Part shown: one piece after another, positions 1 to 7,786 of the stretch | How the letters are laid out: every line of letters begins with the position of its first letter | Position numbering within the stretch: position 1 is the stretch's first letter | Assembly: GCF_024138395.1 (NCBI RefSeq) | Contig: NZ_JAMYDU010000025.1 | Location: 1-64,000, forward strand | Origin: Pseudomonas mandelii | GTDB lineage: Bacteria > Pseudomonadota > Gammaproteobacteria > Pseudomonadales > Pseudomonadaceae | DNA length: 64,000 bases | Direction: 5' to 3' | Translations under genes and position numbers: made by a program | The notes under the pieces: model-generated | Database searches by the model: none | Told to the model about the DNA's origin: nothing | The model's input: the letters and a program-made list of their open reading frames with translations, nothing else

Positions 1-34
1 ACCGCGGTTTTTCAGGTATTACGCGTCATCGTTC

Positions 35-106
35 TTCGCGGGCAAGCCTCGCTCCTACAGATTCCGCCTTAACTGACCGGCATTGCGGCAAGCCTGGCTC
101 CTACAA
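35..106. repeat. REP-like repeat, 'gcaagcctcgctcctac' type
   Basis: A copy of the GCGGGCAAGCCTCGCTCCTAC element (35-60) is followed by a degenerate direct copy (84-106). The same element occurs as inverted pairs near 3.9, 47.7 and 59.2 kb. It is non-coding and lies downstream of the first gene. Confidence 0.75.
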
Positions 107-130
107 AAAGCGGTTCATTAGGACTGCGAA

Positions 131-622
131 TTAAAGCGCTTTGGTCCAGAACAGCATCCGGCCATGCGCCGGGTCGAACATGCCTGGCGAAAAACCGAAT
201 TTGCCGTAGGACGCCTGAGCCACCGCGTTGCCTTCCAGTACTTCCAGGGTGATTTTGCAGCAGCCGCGCTGACGCGCGATGTCCTCGACTTTGTGCAGCA
301 TCTTCTGACTCAGCCCCAACCCGCGAAACTTCGACATCACCGCCACGTCATGCACGTTGACCAGCGGCCGGCAGGCAAAGGTCGAAAAACCTTCAAAGCA
401 GTTGACCAGCCCCGCCGGCTCGCCGCCGACAAACGCCAGTACGCTGAAAGCATGGGGACGTTTGGCCAGTTCCCCAGGGAGTTGTTGCAACCTGCCGGCG
501 GGTAACGAATGCCCGCCGCCCATCGGGTCTTCGGCGTAGTGGTTCAATACAAGACAAATCGCCTCGGCATGCACCGGGTTGGAGTAGCTGGCCTGAAGCA
601 CAAGAATTTCTGCGGATTCCAT
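131..622 (-). CDS. GNAT-family N-acetyltransferase
   Basis: A 163-residue protein of the GNAT acyl-CoA-dependent N-acetyltransferase fold, probably cytoplasmic; the acceptor is unknown. The central part VHDVAVMSKFRGLGLSQKML contains the R-G-x-G-L acetyl-CoA pyrophosphate-binding loop, followed by a helix and the ITLEVLEGNAVAQASYGKFGF strand-helix typical of motif B. I start it at the ATG at 622, preceded by GAGG, rather than at the TTG four codons upstream. It stands alone on the minus strand. Family assignment is firm, substrate unknown. Confidence 0.85.
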   Translation of the reverse strand: MESAEILVLQASYSNPVHAEAICLVLNHYAEDPMGGGHSLPAGRLQQLPGELAKRPHAFSVLAFVGGEPAGLVNCFEGFSTFACRPLVNVHDVAVMSKFRGLGLSQKMLHKVEDIARQRGCCKITLEVLEGNAVAQASYGKFGFSPGMFDPAHGRMLFWTKAL

Positions 623-738
623 TTCCACCCTCAATCACACAAGTTGCCCCAGTTCGCTTCTTGCGCACTGAAAGGTCCAGCGACCTTATCGCGAGTGCCG
701 GGGTGCCGACAACCGGATCCTGTTGTGATCGTTCCCTC

Positions 739-1320
739 TCAATCGCCCCAGATCAATGCCTCGGTCCATCCTAACTCGGCAAAATCCTCGGCCCTAAACC
801 CTGCTTCACCGGCACAAAAGAATTCGTCCAGTTGCGGCGGCTTGACCGAGGTGCCACTGAGCATCGCGTGAACCTGCCCGCGATGATGAATCTGATGCTC
901 GAACAAGTGGGACAGCAGGCGCAAACGGCTGTCATGTTGCGGGGTGTCGCGCGCGATGGTCACGATCCGCCCGAGCTCTGCGTCGCGCAGTTGCTCGCAG
1001 TAGGCGATCAATCGCCGGTCCACCAGCGCTTGTTCGCGCTTGAGATCGGCCCCCTTAGTGAACGGTTCGTCTTCGTTGAAAAACACGTAGCAATCGGGAT
1101 GTGGTTCGTCGCCGCGCAACTCCCGCTCCAGGGCATCCACATAGAACCAGTCGCAGGTCAGGATGTGATTGAGGGTCGCGCTGAGGCTGGGAAAGAAACT
1201 GACTCGCGGCGCCATAAGCTCGGCCGGGCTTAACTGAAGCCAGGCCTTGGCCAGTCGGTGGTTGGCCCAGGCGTTCTGATAGGCCATGGTCAGCAAATGG
1301 TGGGACAAGGGCTGATTCAT
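739..1320 (-). CDS. DinB-family putative metal-dependent protein
   Basis: A 193-residue four-helix DinB/YfiT-like protein. The three metal-ligand histidines expected of the family are visible: one in LNHILTCDWFYVDALE (about residue 52) and the pair in EHQIHHRGQVH (about residue 140-146). Family members bind a divalent metal and many act as thiol-dependent transferases, but the substrate here cannot be told. The start is well set by GGGAGGA seven bases before the ATG. It is separated from zapE by only 18 bases and reads the same way, so they may be cotranscribed. Confidence 0.85.
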   Translation of the reverse strand: MNQPLSHHLLTMAYQNAWANHRLAKAWLQLSPAELMAPRVSFFPSLSATLNHILTCDWFYVDALERELRGDEPHPDCYVFFNEDEPFTKGADLKREQALVDRRLIAYCEQLRDAELGRIVTIARDTPQHDSRLRLLSHLFEHQIHHRGQVHAMLSGTSVKPPQLDEFFCAGEAGFRAEDFAELGWTEALIWGD

Positions 1321-1338
1321 GTTCGTTCCTCCCGGATA

Positions 1339-2457
1339 TCAAACCTCGGCGAAACGTTGTAGCTGCATTTCCTTCAGACGACTAAGGGTGCGGCGAAACG
1401 GAAACTCCAGATAGCCCTCGGTGTACAACGCCTCCATCGGCACTTGCGCTTCGAGGTACAGCGGCACCTTGCGGTCGTAGCATTCGTCCACCAGGGCGAT
1501 GAACCGGCGCACGCCGTCGTCATGCACCGACAACTGCGGCAACTGGCGGTCCCCTGCCGCCACCCGCTCGACACCGTCTTCAGTGCCGCGAGCGATGCGT
1601 CCTTCGCGTTTCTGCGCGCTGAGGTTGGGCACGTCACTCAATAGAATAGCGCTGAAGGAGTCGCATAGGGTCATGAAGTCCATGGCGGCAAATGGCTGCT
1701 CGCAGAGCTCGGCGTAACAGCACCAGAGCACGGTTTGACTGGCCTGCATCACATTGACCGAACGGTAACCGACCTGGACCGGATCGCTGGACAGCGACTG
1801 GCCGACGGTCAAGGCCTTGAACACCTCGCTCAAGGCGTCGGGCTGACCCGGGACGTTCACCCAGTAACGCTGCAGACCGGCGCCAGGGTGAAGACGATGA
1901 TCTTCCCCGCCATCCACCGCAATCACCTGCATGTGCTGCTTGATCGCGGTAATGGCCGGCACGAAGCGGTCACGGTTGAAGCCATCCGCGTACAGCTGAT
2001 CCGGCGGCTGATTGGAGGTGCAGACAACCACCACGCCCTGCTCGAACATTACCTGAAACAAACGCCCGAGAATGATCGCGTCACCGATGTCGTTGACGAA
2101 CAGTTCATCGAAACACAGCACGCGCACTTCCTGACTCAGTTCGCGGGCCAAGGCTTTCAACGGGTCGGCGGTGCCGGTCAATTGAAAGGAGCGCTGATGC
2201 ACCCAGCCCATGAAGTGATGAAAGTGCTGGCGCCGCGCCGGGACGCGCAGGTTTTCGTAGAACTGATCCATCAACCAGGTCTTTCCCCGCCCGACCGGGC
2301 CCCAAAGGTACACGCCGGTGATGGGCGTGCGAGCTTCATGCAAGGCTTCGTGGCATTTTTGCAACGCCCACACGGCGTGTTCCTGGGCTTCGTCCTGGAC
2401 GAAACCCTTCTGTTCGATGGCGTGTTGCCAGGCGCTTAAGGGAGAGTCGACATTCAT
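1339..2457 (-). CDS. zapE: Cell division protein ZapE (AFG1-like ATPase)
   Basis: A 372-residue P-loop ATPase of the AFG1/ZapE family; in E. coli ZapE associates with FtsZ at constriction. Walker A is visible as GPVGRGKTWLMD and Walker B as VLCFDELFVND, followed by a sensor-like VVVCTSNQPP. The reading frame is open a further 38 codons upstream, to 2571, but that stretch is encoded by a REP element (2501-2549), so I place the start at the ATG at 2457 giving MNVDSPLSAW, which matches the usual family length of about 370. The C-terminal EGYLEFPFRRTLSRLKEMQ is a family hallmark. Confidence 0.9.
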   Translation of the reverse strand: MNVDSPLSAWQHAIEQKGFVQDEAQEHAVWALQKCHEALHEARTPITGVYLWGPVGRGKTWLMDQFYENLRVPARRQHFHHFMGWVHQRSFQLTGTADPLKALARELSQEVRVLCFDELFVNDIGDAIILGRLFQVMFEQGVVVVCTSNQPPDQLYADGFNRDRFVPAITAIKQHMQVIAVDGGEDHRLHPGAGLQRYWVNVPGQPDALSEVFKALTVGQSLSSDPVQVGYRSVNVMQASQTVLWCCYAELCEQPFAAMDFMTLCDSFSAILLSDVPNLSAQKREGRIARGTEDGVERVAAGDRQLPQLSVHDDGVRRFIALVDECYDRKVPLYLEAQVPMEALYTEGYLEFPFRRTLSRLKEMQLQRFAEV

Positions 2458-2500
2458 GCGCGGAGTATACGTCTCTGGGGCTGCTGGTGAAGCCTGGGCC

Positions 2501-2645
2501 GTAGCAGCTGTCGAGCCTGCGAGGCTGCGTTCGGCTGCGCAGCGGTCGTCAAACCAGAACATGCGGTGCATCAGGCATACCGCGTCAATCGGATTTACGA
2601 CTGCTGCGCAGCCGAACGCAGCCTCGCAAGCTCGACAGCTGCTAC
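2501..2645. repeat. REPIN (inverted REP pair), 'gctgcgttcggctgcgcag' type
   Basis: Two inverted arms, 2501-2549 and 2597-2645, each about 49 bases, share the core GAGGCTGCGTTCGGCTGCGC. The loop between them is about 47 bases. It lies between the start of zapE and the end of the NTF2-like gene and extends the zapE reading frame upstream without being part of the gene. Confidence 0.85.
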
Positions 2646-2657
2646 ATCGGCCGGTGG

Positions 2658-2999
2658 TTACAGCGAGATATCCAGCCGCGCAATCTTGCCCTGTTCATTG
2701 AGGCGGAACATGTAGCGCAGTTCCAGCGGGCTGCCGGGAAAGGTGCCGGAGATCAGGTTGTGCACCAGCACTTTGCCGGTGCGTTGCTGAACGTCGAGTA
2801 CCTCGACCCGGGGCTGATAACGTTGTGCGGTGTCTTGCATCCATTGGGCGATGGCTTGCGTGCCGACCTGATGCTGCCCCTCATCGAACACGTTGGCATC
2901 CTCAGCGAAAAAACTGGCAACCCTCGATGTGTCGCGAGCATTGGCAGCGGCAATGTAGGCGGCGATGGCGGGGGCCAGTGAAGAGGCTGGATTGGACAT
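2658..2999 (-). CDS. NTF2-like / SnoaL-like small protein
   Basis: A 113-residue protein of the NTF2-like cone fold (SnoaL/YybH type): N-terminal helix with AIAAYIAAANARDTSRVASFF, then alternating strands ending ELRYMFRLNEQGKIARLDI. Such proteins are small ligand-binding proteins or isomerases; no catalytic set can be assigned. The start has AAGGAG about ten bases upstream. It is 52 bases downstream of the WYL regulator on the same strand, a common pairing of a small stress or detoxification protein with its own YafY-type regulator. Confidence 0.8.
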   Translation of the reverse strand: MSNPASSLAPAIAAYIAAANARDTSRVASFFAEDANVFDEGQHQVGTQAIAQWMQDTAQRYQPRVEVLDVQQRTGKVLVHNLISGTFPGSPLELRYMFRLNEQGKIARLDISL

Positions 3000-3051
3000 G
3001 TTTACGGCTCCTTGTGAGTTGATTCTGGAGCCATGCTAAAACAAGCCTGTG

Positions 3052-3768
3052 TCAGTTCTTGTCAGGAGTGAAACGCCCTGCTTCGTCCAGTTGCATCTGC
3101 TTGCGCCAGGTGCGCAAAAGGTCGCTACGCCGCCCCGGATAGCGTTCGCCCTGCTCGCTGGCGGCCGAGATCCGGTCGGTGCGGAACGTTCGATAGGCAC
3201 TGCGCAATTCACACCAGGCGACGATAATCCGCACCTCGTTGAGAAACCCCAGGGCCAGTGGCCAGATCAACCGCTGACTCGGCACCTGATTGGCGTCCGC
3301 GTAGTCGATGTGCAGCTTGGCCTGATCGCGGATGGCTTGGCGAAATACGTTCAAGGGCACGGCATTTTGCGGATAGCCATAACCCGGTGGGCCCGGCAGC
3401 ACCGTCGGGTTGCGCAAGGCCTCCTGGGCGGCGGGGTCGAGTACCGCGGCGATTTTGGCCAAGGCATCGGCCGCGGCTTTGCCCAGGACCTCATCGCCAC
3501 GCTGATCCACATAGCGCAATCCGAGCACGATGGCTTCGGTTTCATCGGCATTGAGCATCAAGGGCGGCAGGAACAGACCGCTGCGCAACACATAGCCGAT
3601 CCCCGCCTCGCCAAAGATCGGCGCGCCGAGCGCGGTGAGTTCCGCGATGTCGCGGTACAGCGTGCGTTCGGAAATCTCCAGTTCGCTGGCCAATGTCGCG
3701 GCAGTCACTGGACGACTTTTGCCCCGCAGCACTTGTAACAACGTCAGTAAACGGCTGGTTCGCGACAC
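3052..3768 (-). CDS. YafY-type HTH/WYL-domain transcriptional regulator
   Basis: A 238-residue DeoR-like regulator. The N-terminus SRLLTLLQVLRGKSRPVTAATLASELEISERTLYRDIAELTALG is a winged helix-turn-helix of the YafY class; the middle and C-terminal half is the WYL ligand-binding domain (region around LIWPLALGFLNEVRIIVAWCELRSAYRTFRTDRI). The start is a GTG with only a weak purine-rich site, so it could be a few codons off. It probably controls the NTF2-like gene directly downstream. The effector is unknown. Confidence 0.85.
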   Translation of the reverse strand: MSRTSRLLTLLQVLRGKSRPVTAATLASELEISERTLYRDIAELTALGAPIFGEAGIGYVLRSGLFLPPLMLNADETEAIVLGLRYVDQRGDEVLGKAAADALAKIAAVLDPAAQEALRNPTVLPGPPGYGYPQNAVPLNVFRQAIRDQAKLHIDYADANQVPSQRLIWPLALGFLNEVRIIVAWCELRSAYRTFRTDRISAASEQGERYPGRRSDLLRTWRKQMQLDEAGRFTPDKN

Positions 3769-3857
3769 GGTCGGCGGGCTCTTTCCTGAAAAGTCGTCAG
3801 AGCTTAGCAGAGGCTGTTGTCAGAAACTGGCAGGAGCAATTGGCCAGTCTGAAAGCT

Positions 3858-3950
3858 TCGCGGGCAAGCCTCGCTCCTACAGGTTTAGTGTCGTGTCGCA
3901 AATCATGAGGCAATAGCTGTACCAGTAGGAGCGAGGCTTGCCCGCGAAGG
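3858..3950. repeat. REPIN, 'gcaagcctcgctcctac' type
   Basis: Inverted arms at 3858-3883 and 3925-3950 of the element also found at 35, 47644 and 59151. It lies upstream of the WYL regulator and downstream of speB, and may act as a transcript-end structure. Confidence 0.85.
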
Positions 3951-3977
3951 CGTCATAACAGGCACCGCAAATCCAAA

Positions 3978-4937
3978 TTACCGATCGACCTTATGCCTGG
4001 CCGCATACAAACACAGCATCTCCATCGCCAATGTCGCCGCGGCCAGTGAGGTAATGTCCGCGCTGTCGTAGGCCGGCGCCACTTCCACCACGTCCATTCC
4101 CACCAGATTGATCCCGCGCAAACCGCCGAGAATTTCCAGTGCCTGCACCGTACTCAAGCCGCCGCACACCGGCGTTCCGGTGCCCGGCGCGAAGGCCGGG
4201 TCGAGGCAATCGATGTCGAAGGTCAGATACACCGGGTGATCCCCGACCCGCGCACGAATCGCCTCGACGATCGCTTCACACCCTTGCCGATGCACCTGCC
4301 GCGCATCCAGCACCTGAAAGCCCTGATGATCATCATTGGTGGTGCGCAACCCAACCTGCACCGAGCGCGACGGATCCACCCACCCTTCTTTGGCCGAATG
4401 CCAGAACATCGTGCCGTGGTCGACGCGCTTGCCCTCCTCATCCGGCCAGGTGTCGCTGTGCGCGTCGAAGTGAATCAGCGATAACGGGCCATGCTGACGG
4501 GCATGGGCCTTGAGCAGCGGATAACTGATGAAGTGATCGCCGCCGAAGGTCAGCATCGCGCAACCGCCGCTCAGGATGTGCTCGGCGTGGGCTTCGATGC
4601 TGTCCGGCACCGACTGCGGCGTGCCGTAATCGAAGGCGCAATCGCCATAGTCAATCACCGCCAAGTGATCGAACGGGTCGAACGTCCACGGCCAATGGCG
4701 TTCCCAGGCGATCCCGGTGGATGCCGCCCGAATGCCGCGCGGTCCGAAACGCGCGCCGGGGCGGTTGCTGGTGGCGGTGTCGAACGGCACGCCGCTGACC
4801 ACCACGTCGACGCCACGCAAGTCGCGGCTGTAGCGACGGCGCATGAAACTGGTGATACCGGCGTAGGTGCTTTCGGCGGCAGTCCCGTAAAGACTGTCAC
4901 GGGTCATGGCCTGATCGTTCTGTGCAGGGACGTCCAT
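3978..4937 (-). CDS. speB: Agmatinase (ureohydrolase)
   Basis: A 319-residue binuclear-manganese ureohydrolase, predicted to hydrolyse agmatine to putrescine and urea. The metal-binding motifs are all present: FGGDHFISYPLL, HFDAHSDTWPDE and FDIDCLDPAFAPGTGTP. The sequence around GVPFDTATSNRPGARFGPRGIR and NLVGMDVVEVAPAYD closely follows E. coli SpeB, more than the guanidinobutyrase-type paralogues of Pseudomonas, but a related guanidino substrate is not excluded. AAGGA precedes the ATG. It is 21 bases downstream of a polyamine-binding protein gene, forming a two-gene operon opposite a LysR regulator. Confidence 0.85.
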   Translation of the reverse strand: MDVPAQNDQAMTRDSLYGTAAESTYAGITSFMRRRYSRDLRGVDVVVSGVPFDTATSNRPGARFGPRGIRAASTGIAWERHWPWTFDPFDHLAVIDYGDCAFDYGTPQSVPDSIEAHAEHILSGGCAMLTFGGDHFISYPLLKAHARQHGPLSLIHFDAHSDTWPDEEGKRVDHGTMFWHSAKEGWVDPSRSVQVGLRTTNDDHQGFQVLDARQVHRQGCEAIVEAIRARVGDHPVYLTFDIDCLDPAFAPGTGTPVCGGLSTVQALEILGGLRGINLVGMDVVEVAPAYDSADITSLAAATLAMEMLCLYAARHKVDR

Positions 4938-4958
4938 GGTGTATTCCTTGTTATTGGC

Positions 4959-6050
4959 TTATTGGCGGCTACGGAAAGTGGTCCACAAGCGGGTGCGCTG
5001 ACGCATGTCCTTGAGGCTCATGCTGCGGTCGGCATACAGCCGCTCACGCACTTCGCTTTGCGGGTAAATGTCGGGATCGCTGCGCACCGCCTCATCCACC
5101 AACGGCGTCGCCGCCCGATTGGCCGTGGCGAAGAACAACGTATTGGTCAGCGCCGCGACGGATTCGGGGCGCAACATGAACTCGATGAAGGCCCGGGCGG
5201 CTTCTGGGTGCGGCGCGTCCTTGGGAATCGCCAGGTTGTCCTGCCACACCAGCGTGCCCTCTCGCGGAATGCGGTACGCCACTTCGAACGGCTTATTGGC
5301 CTTGCGCGCCTGATCCGCGGCCATGCTCGCGTCACCGTTGTAGGTCAATGCCAGGCAGATGCTGCCATTGGCCAAATCATTGATCTGCCGGCCGGTGGCG
5401 ACGTACAGCACCGACGGCTGCAACTGACGCAACAGCGCGTCGGCGGCTGTCAGATCAGCCTTGGCGGTGCTGTAGGGATCTTTACCCAGATAATGCAGCG
5501 CCAAGCCGATCACCTCTTGCGGCGAATCGAGAATCGCGATGCCGCAGTCTTTCAGCTTGCTGGCGTATTCGGGTTTGAACAGCAGGTCCAGGCTGTTGAG
5601 CGGTACGTCGGGCAAGCGCTGCTGCACTGCTTCGACATTCATCCCCAAGCCCAACGTGCCCCAGGTGTAAGGCACGCCATACCGATTGCCGGGGTCGACC
5701 GCCGCCAGTTTTTCCAGCATGTACGGGTCGAGGTTGGCGTAGCCCTTGAGGCCATCGCGAGGAATTTCCTTCAGCGCACCCGCCGCCAGCCCACGCGCCA
5801 GGACGCTGGACGACGGCACCACCACGTCGTATCCACTGCCGCCAGTGAGCAGCTTGGTTTCCAGCACTTCCGGCGCATCGAACGTGTCGTAGCGCACATG
5901 GATGCCGGTTTCCTTTTCGAACCGTTGCAAGGTCTCGGGCGCGACGTAATCGGCCCAACTGTAGAGATTGAGGACTTTTTCCTCAGCCTGGGCCGGCACG
6001 GCCATGGCGAGGAACAGCGCGGGTAAACACAGCTTGAAGAGCGGAGCCAT
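4959..6050 (-). CDS. Periplasmic putrescine/spermidine-binding protein (PotD/PotF family)
   Basis: A 363-residue solute-binding protein of the polyamine ABC-transport family. It has a clear signal peptide (MAPLFKLCLPALFLAMAVPAQA) and then the family start EEKVLNLYSWADYVAPETL. The phrases KLLTGGSGYDVVVPSS and GTLGLGMNVEAV are typical of PotF/SpuD proteins. I use the ATG at 6050, which has AGGTG six bases upstream, rather than the in-frame GTG three codons earlier. No permease or ATPase genes are nearby, so it must use components encoded elsewhere or act in sensing. It is cotranscribed with speB. Confidence 0.87.
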   Translation of the reverse strand: MAPLFKLCLPALFLAMAVPAQAEEKVLNLYSWADYVAPETLQRFEKETGIHVRYDTFDAPEVLETKLLTGGSGYDVVVPSSSVLARGLAAGALKEIPRDGLKGYANLDPYMLEKLAAVDPGNRYGVPYTWGTLGLGMNVEAVQQRLPDVPLNSLDLLFKPEYASKLKDCGIAILDSPQEVIGLALHYLGKDPYSTAKADLTAADALLRQLQPSVLYVATGRQINDLANGSICLALTYNGDASMAADQARKANKPFEVAYRIPREGTLVWQDNLAIPKDAPHPEAARAFIEFMLRPESVAALTNTLFFATANRAATPLVDEAVRSDPDIYPQSEVRERLYADRSMSLKDMRQRTRLWTTFRSRQ

Positions 6051-6151
6051 GACGAACACCTGACCGGAGGAAGTGGTTGCAGGATGCGTCGTCAGTTACA
6101 TTGGAAAAATACCAAGTTAATTATCCTGACTTTATTGCGGAGTAATGTTTA

Positions 6152-7045
6152 ATGCTCGGTCAACTGCATGACCTCGACCTGCATCTGCTGCGCCTGTTTG
6201 TCAGCGTGGTGGAATGCGGTGGCTTCAGCGCGGCGCAAGGTGAACTGGGGCTGAGCCAGTCGAGCATCAGCCAGCAGATGGCCAAGCTCGAAACCCGACT
6301 CGGCTATCGCCTGTGCAGTCGCGGCAAGGGCGGGTTCAAAATCACCCCCAAGGGCGAGCAGTTGCTCCTTGCCATTCGCGCCTTGTTCGAGTCCATCGAA
6401 GCGTTCCGTCATCAATCCAACGGCGTGGCCGGACGCTTGATCGGCGAAGTGCGCCTGGGCTTGTCCGAAGCGCTTGATCAGTCAGTGCTGCAACGGGTTG
6501 CCGAGGCGATCCGGCGCTTTCGCGAGCGAGATGAATCGGTGCGTATCGAGTTGATCAGCGCCATGCCCGGCGAAATGGAGCGGCTGTTGCTGCAACAACG
6601 GTTGGACCTGGCGATCGGTTATTTCTCACAGGCGCAAAGCGCTTTCGACTACCGCGAACTGTTCACTGAAACCCAGCACCTGTACTGCGCCAGCGGGCAT
6701 CCGCTGTTCACCGATGGGGCGCCTGACGATCAAGCGCTTCAGGCCTGCGACCGGGTCGATCACCCCTACCGTTTCCTGCGCAGCGACGAGCCGTTTCAAG
6801 GGAAGATGTGTTCCGCCCGTTCCGAGCAGGTCGAAGGCACCCTCGCCTTCATTCTTTCCGGCAAGCATGTCGGCTACTTGCCCGATCATTTTGCCCGCGG
6901 CTGGGAAGACAAAGGGTTGCTGCGCGCCGTGCGCCAGGGCGATATGAGTTTTGAGGTGGCGTTCCATCTGGCCCGCCATCGCGCGCAGGTGCCGGGGGAT
7001 GCGCAAAAAGCCTTTGAAGAGGATCTGCTTGCGGCGTTTGCCTGA
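6152..7045 (+). CDS. LysR-family transcriptional regulator
   Basis: A 297-residue LysR-type regulator. The N-terminal helix-turn-helix is LHLLRLFVSVVECGGFSAAQGELGLSQSSISQQMAKLETRLG, followed by the usual linker helix and a substrate-binding domain (GEVRLGLSEALDQSV onward). It is divergent from the polyamine-binding protein/agmatinase operon, with a 101-base intergenic region, which makes that operon its likely target and a polyamine or agmatine its likely effector (inference). The start ATG is preceded by GGAG. Confidence 0.88.
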   Translation: MLGQLHDLDLHLLRLFVSVVECGGFSAAQGELGLSQSSISQQMAKLETRLGYRLCSRGKGGFKITPKGEQLLLAIRALFESIEAFRHQSNGVAGRLIGEVRLGLSEALDQSVLQRVAEAIRRFRERDESVRIELISAMPGEMERLLLQQRLDLAIGYFSQAQSAFDYRELFTETQHLYCASGHPLFTDGAPDDQALQACDRVDHPYRFLRSDEPFQGKMCSARSEQVEGTLAFILSGKHVGYLPDHFARGWEDKGLLRAVRQGDMSFEVAFHLARHRAQVPGDAQKAFEEDLLAAFA

Positions 7046-7142
7046 AGATCAAAAGATCGCAGCCTCGTTTCACTCGACAGCTCCTACAGGTTTGGCAATT
7101 TGTTGTAGGAGCTGTCGAGTGAAACGAGGCTGCGATCTTTTG
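7046..7142. repeat. Perfect 37-bp inverted repeat (REPIN-like)
   Basis: Arms 7051-7087 and 7105-7141 are exact reverse complements, with a 17-base loop. They begin or end with AAAAGATCGCAGCCTCG and contain CTCGACAGCTCCTAC. The structure starts at the stop codon of the LysR gene and could terminate its transcript. It belongs to a REP type distinct from the others in this window. Confidence 0.85.
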
Positions 7143-7156
7143 ACCTTGCTTTTCCC

Positions 7157-7309
7157 GTGGCCAGACCGTTCTGGCATCCTGCGCCTCCGGCGGTGCCTGA
7201 AGTGTTGCGCGAGCTGCCGAAGACGCTGCACAACATCTTCGAATCGCCGATCACCATCGGCGCGTTGTGCGCTATCGTGCTGAATATCTTCCTGTTCGAG
7301 TGCCTGTCC
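7157..7309 (+). pseudogene. Probable 3' remnant of an NCS2 nucleobase permease
   Basis: The 51 codons upstream of and in frame with the lipoprotein gene encode LPKTLHNIFESPITIGALCAIVLN (split here: LPKTLHNIFE then SPITIGALCAIVLNIFLF). This resembles the C-terminal end of xanthine/uracil (NCS2) permeases, where a short amphipathic helix leads to the last membrane segment. No upstream permease remains; a REPIN sits immediately before it. I read it as a relic rather than the N-terminus of the lipoprotein, since the lipoprotein signal peptide starts after it. The identification rests on pattern recognition only. Confidence 0.4.
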
Positions 7310-7783
7310 ATGCGCAGATTGTTCGCCCTGACTTTGTCCTTTCTGCTGCTCTCCCTGAGCGCCTGCGCCCTGTTCCCTCAACGCGACCCGTTGAACATCA
7401 ACGTGGTCGGTATCGAGCCGCTGCCAAGCCAGGAACTGGAAGTGCGTTTCGCGGTAAAACTGCGCGTGCAAAACCCCAATGAAACGGCAATCGACTACAA
7501 CGGCGTAGCCCTGGATCTGGAGGTGAACGGGCAATCACTCGCCTCCGGTGTCAGCGACCAATCGGGTTCGATCCCGCGCTTTTCCGAAGCGGTGATCGTG
7601 GTGCCGGTGAGCGTTTCAGCCTTCTCGGTGCTGCGTCAGACCCTCGGGCTGGGTCAGACGCAGACACTGAACAATCTGCCTTATGTGCTTCGGGGCAAAT
7701 TGGCCAGTGGCGTGTTCGGCACGATGCGTTTCGTTGATCGCGGCAAACTCAGCCTGCCGGGGCCGATTACCCGCACGTGGTAA
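7310..7783 (+). CDS. LEA type 2 (WHy-domain) lipoprotein
   Basis: A 157-residue predicted lipoprotein. MRRLFALTLSFLLLSLSAC is a type II signal peptide with lipobox LSAC, so the mature protein would start at Cys19 and be anchored in the membrane. The rest is a WHy/LEA-2 domain: INVVGIEPLPSQELEVRFAV, LRVQNPNETAIDYNGVALDL and a closing GTMRFVDRGKLSLPG. Bacterial LEA-2 proteins are linked to desiccation or envelope stress, function here unproven. The ATG at 7310 is chosen because it begins the signal peptide, although no strong ribosome-binding site precedes it. Confidence 0.8.
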   Translation: MRRLFALTLSFLLLSLSACALFPQRDPLNINVVGIEPLPSQELEVRFAVKLRVQNPNETAIDYNGVALDLEVNGQSLASGVSDQSGSIPRFSEAVIVVPVSVSAFSVLRQTLGLGQTQTLNNLPYVLRGKLASGVFGTMRFVDRGKLSLPGPITRTW

Positions 7784-7786
7784 TGC

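Noticed and set aside
4491..6026. Open frame of 511 codons on the plus strand
   Set aside because: It is the antisense shadow of speB and the polyamine-binding protein gene, both of which have full family motifs and a signal peptide; the plus-strand product has no recognisable domain.
7046..7142. CRISPR-like repeats or integration site
   Set aside because: The repeats are inverted pairs of REP type without spacers in series, and there are no cas genes or integrase.
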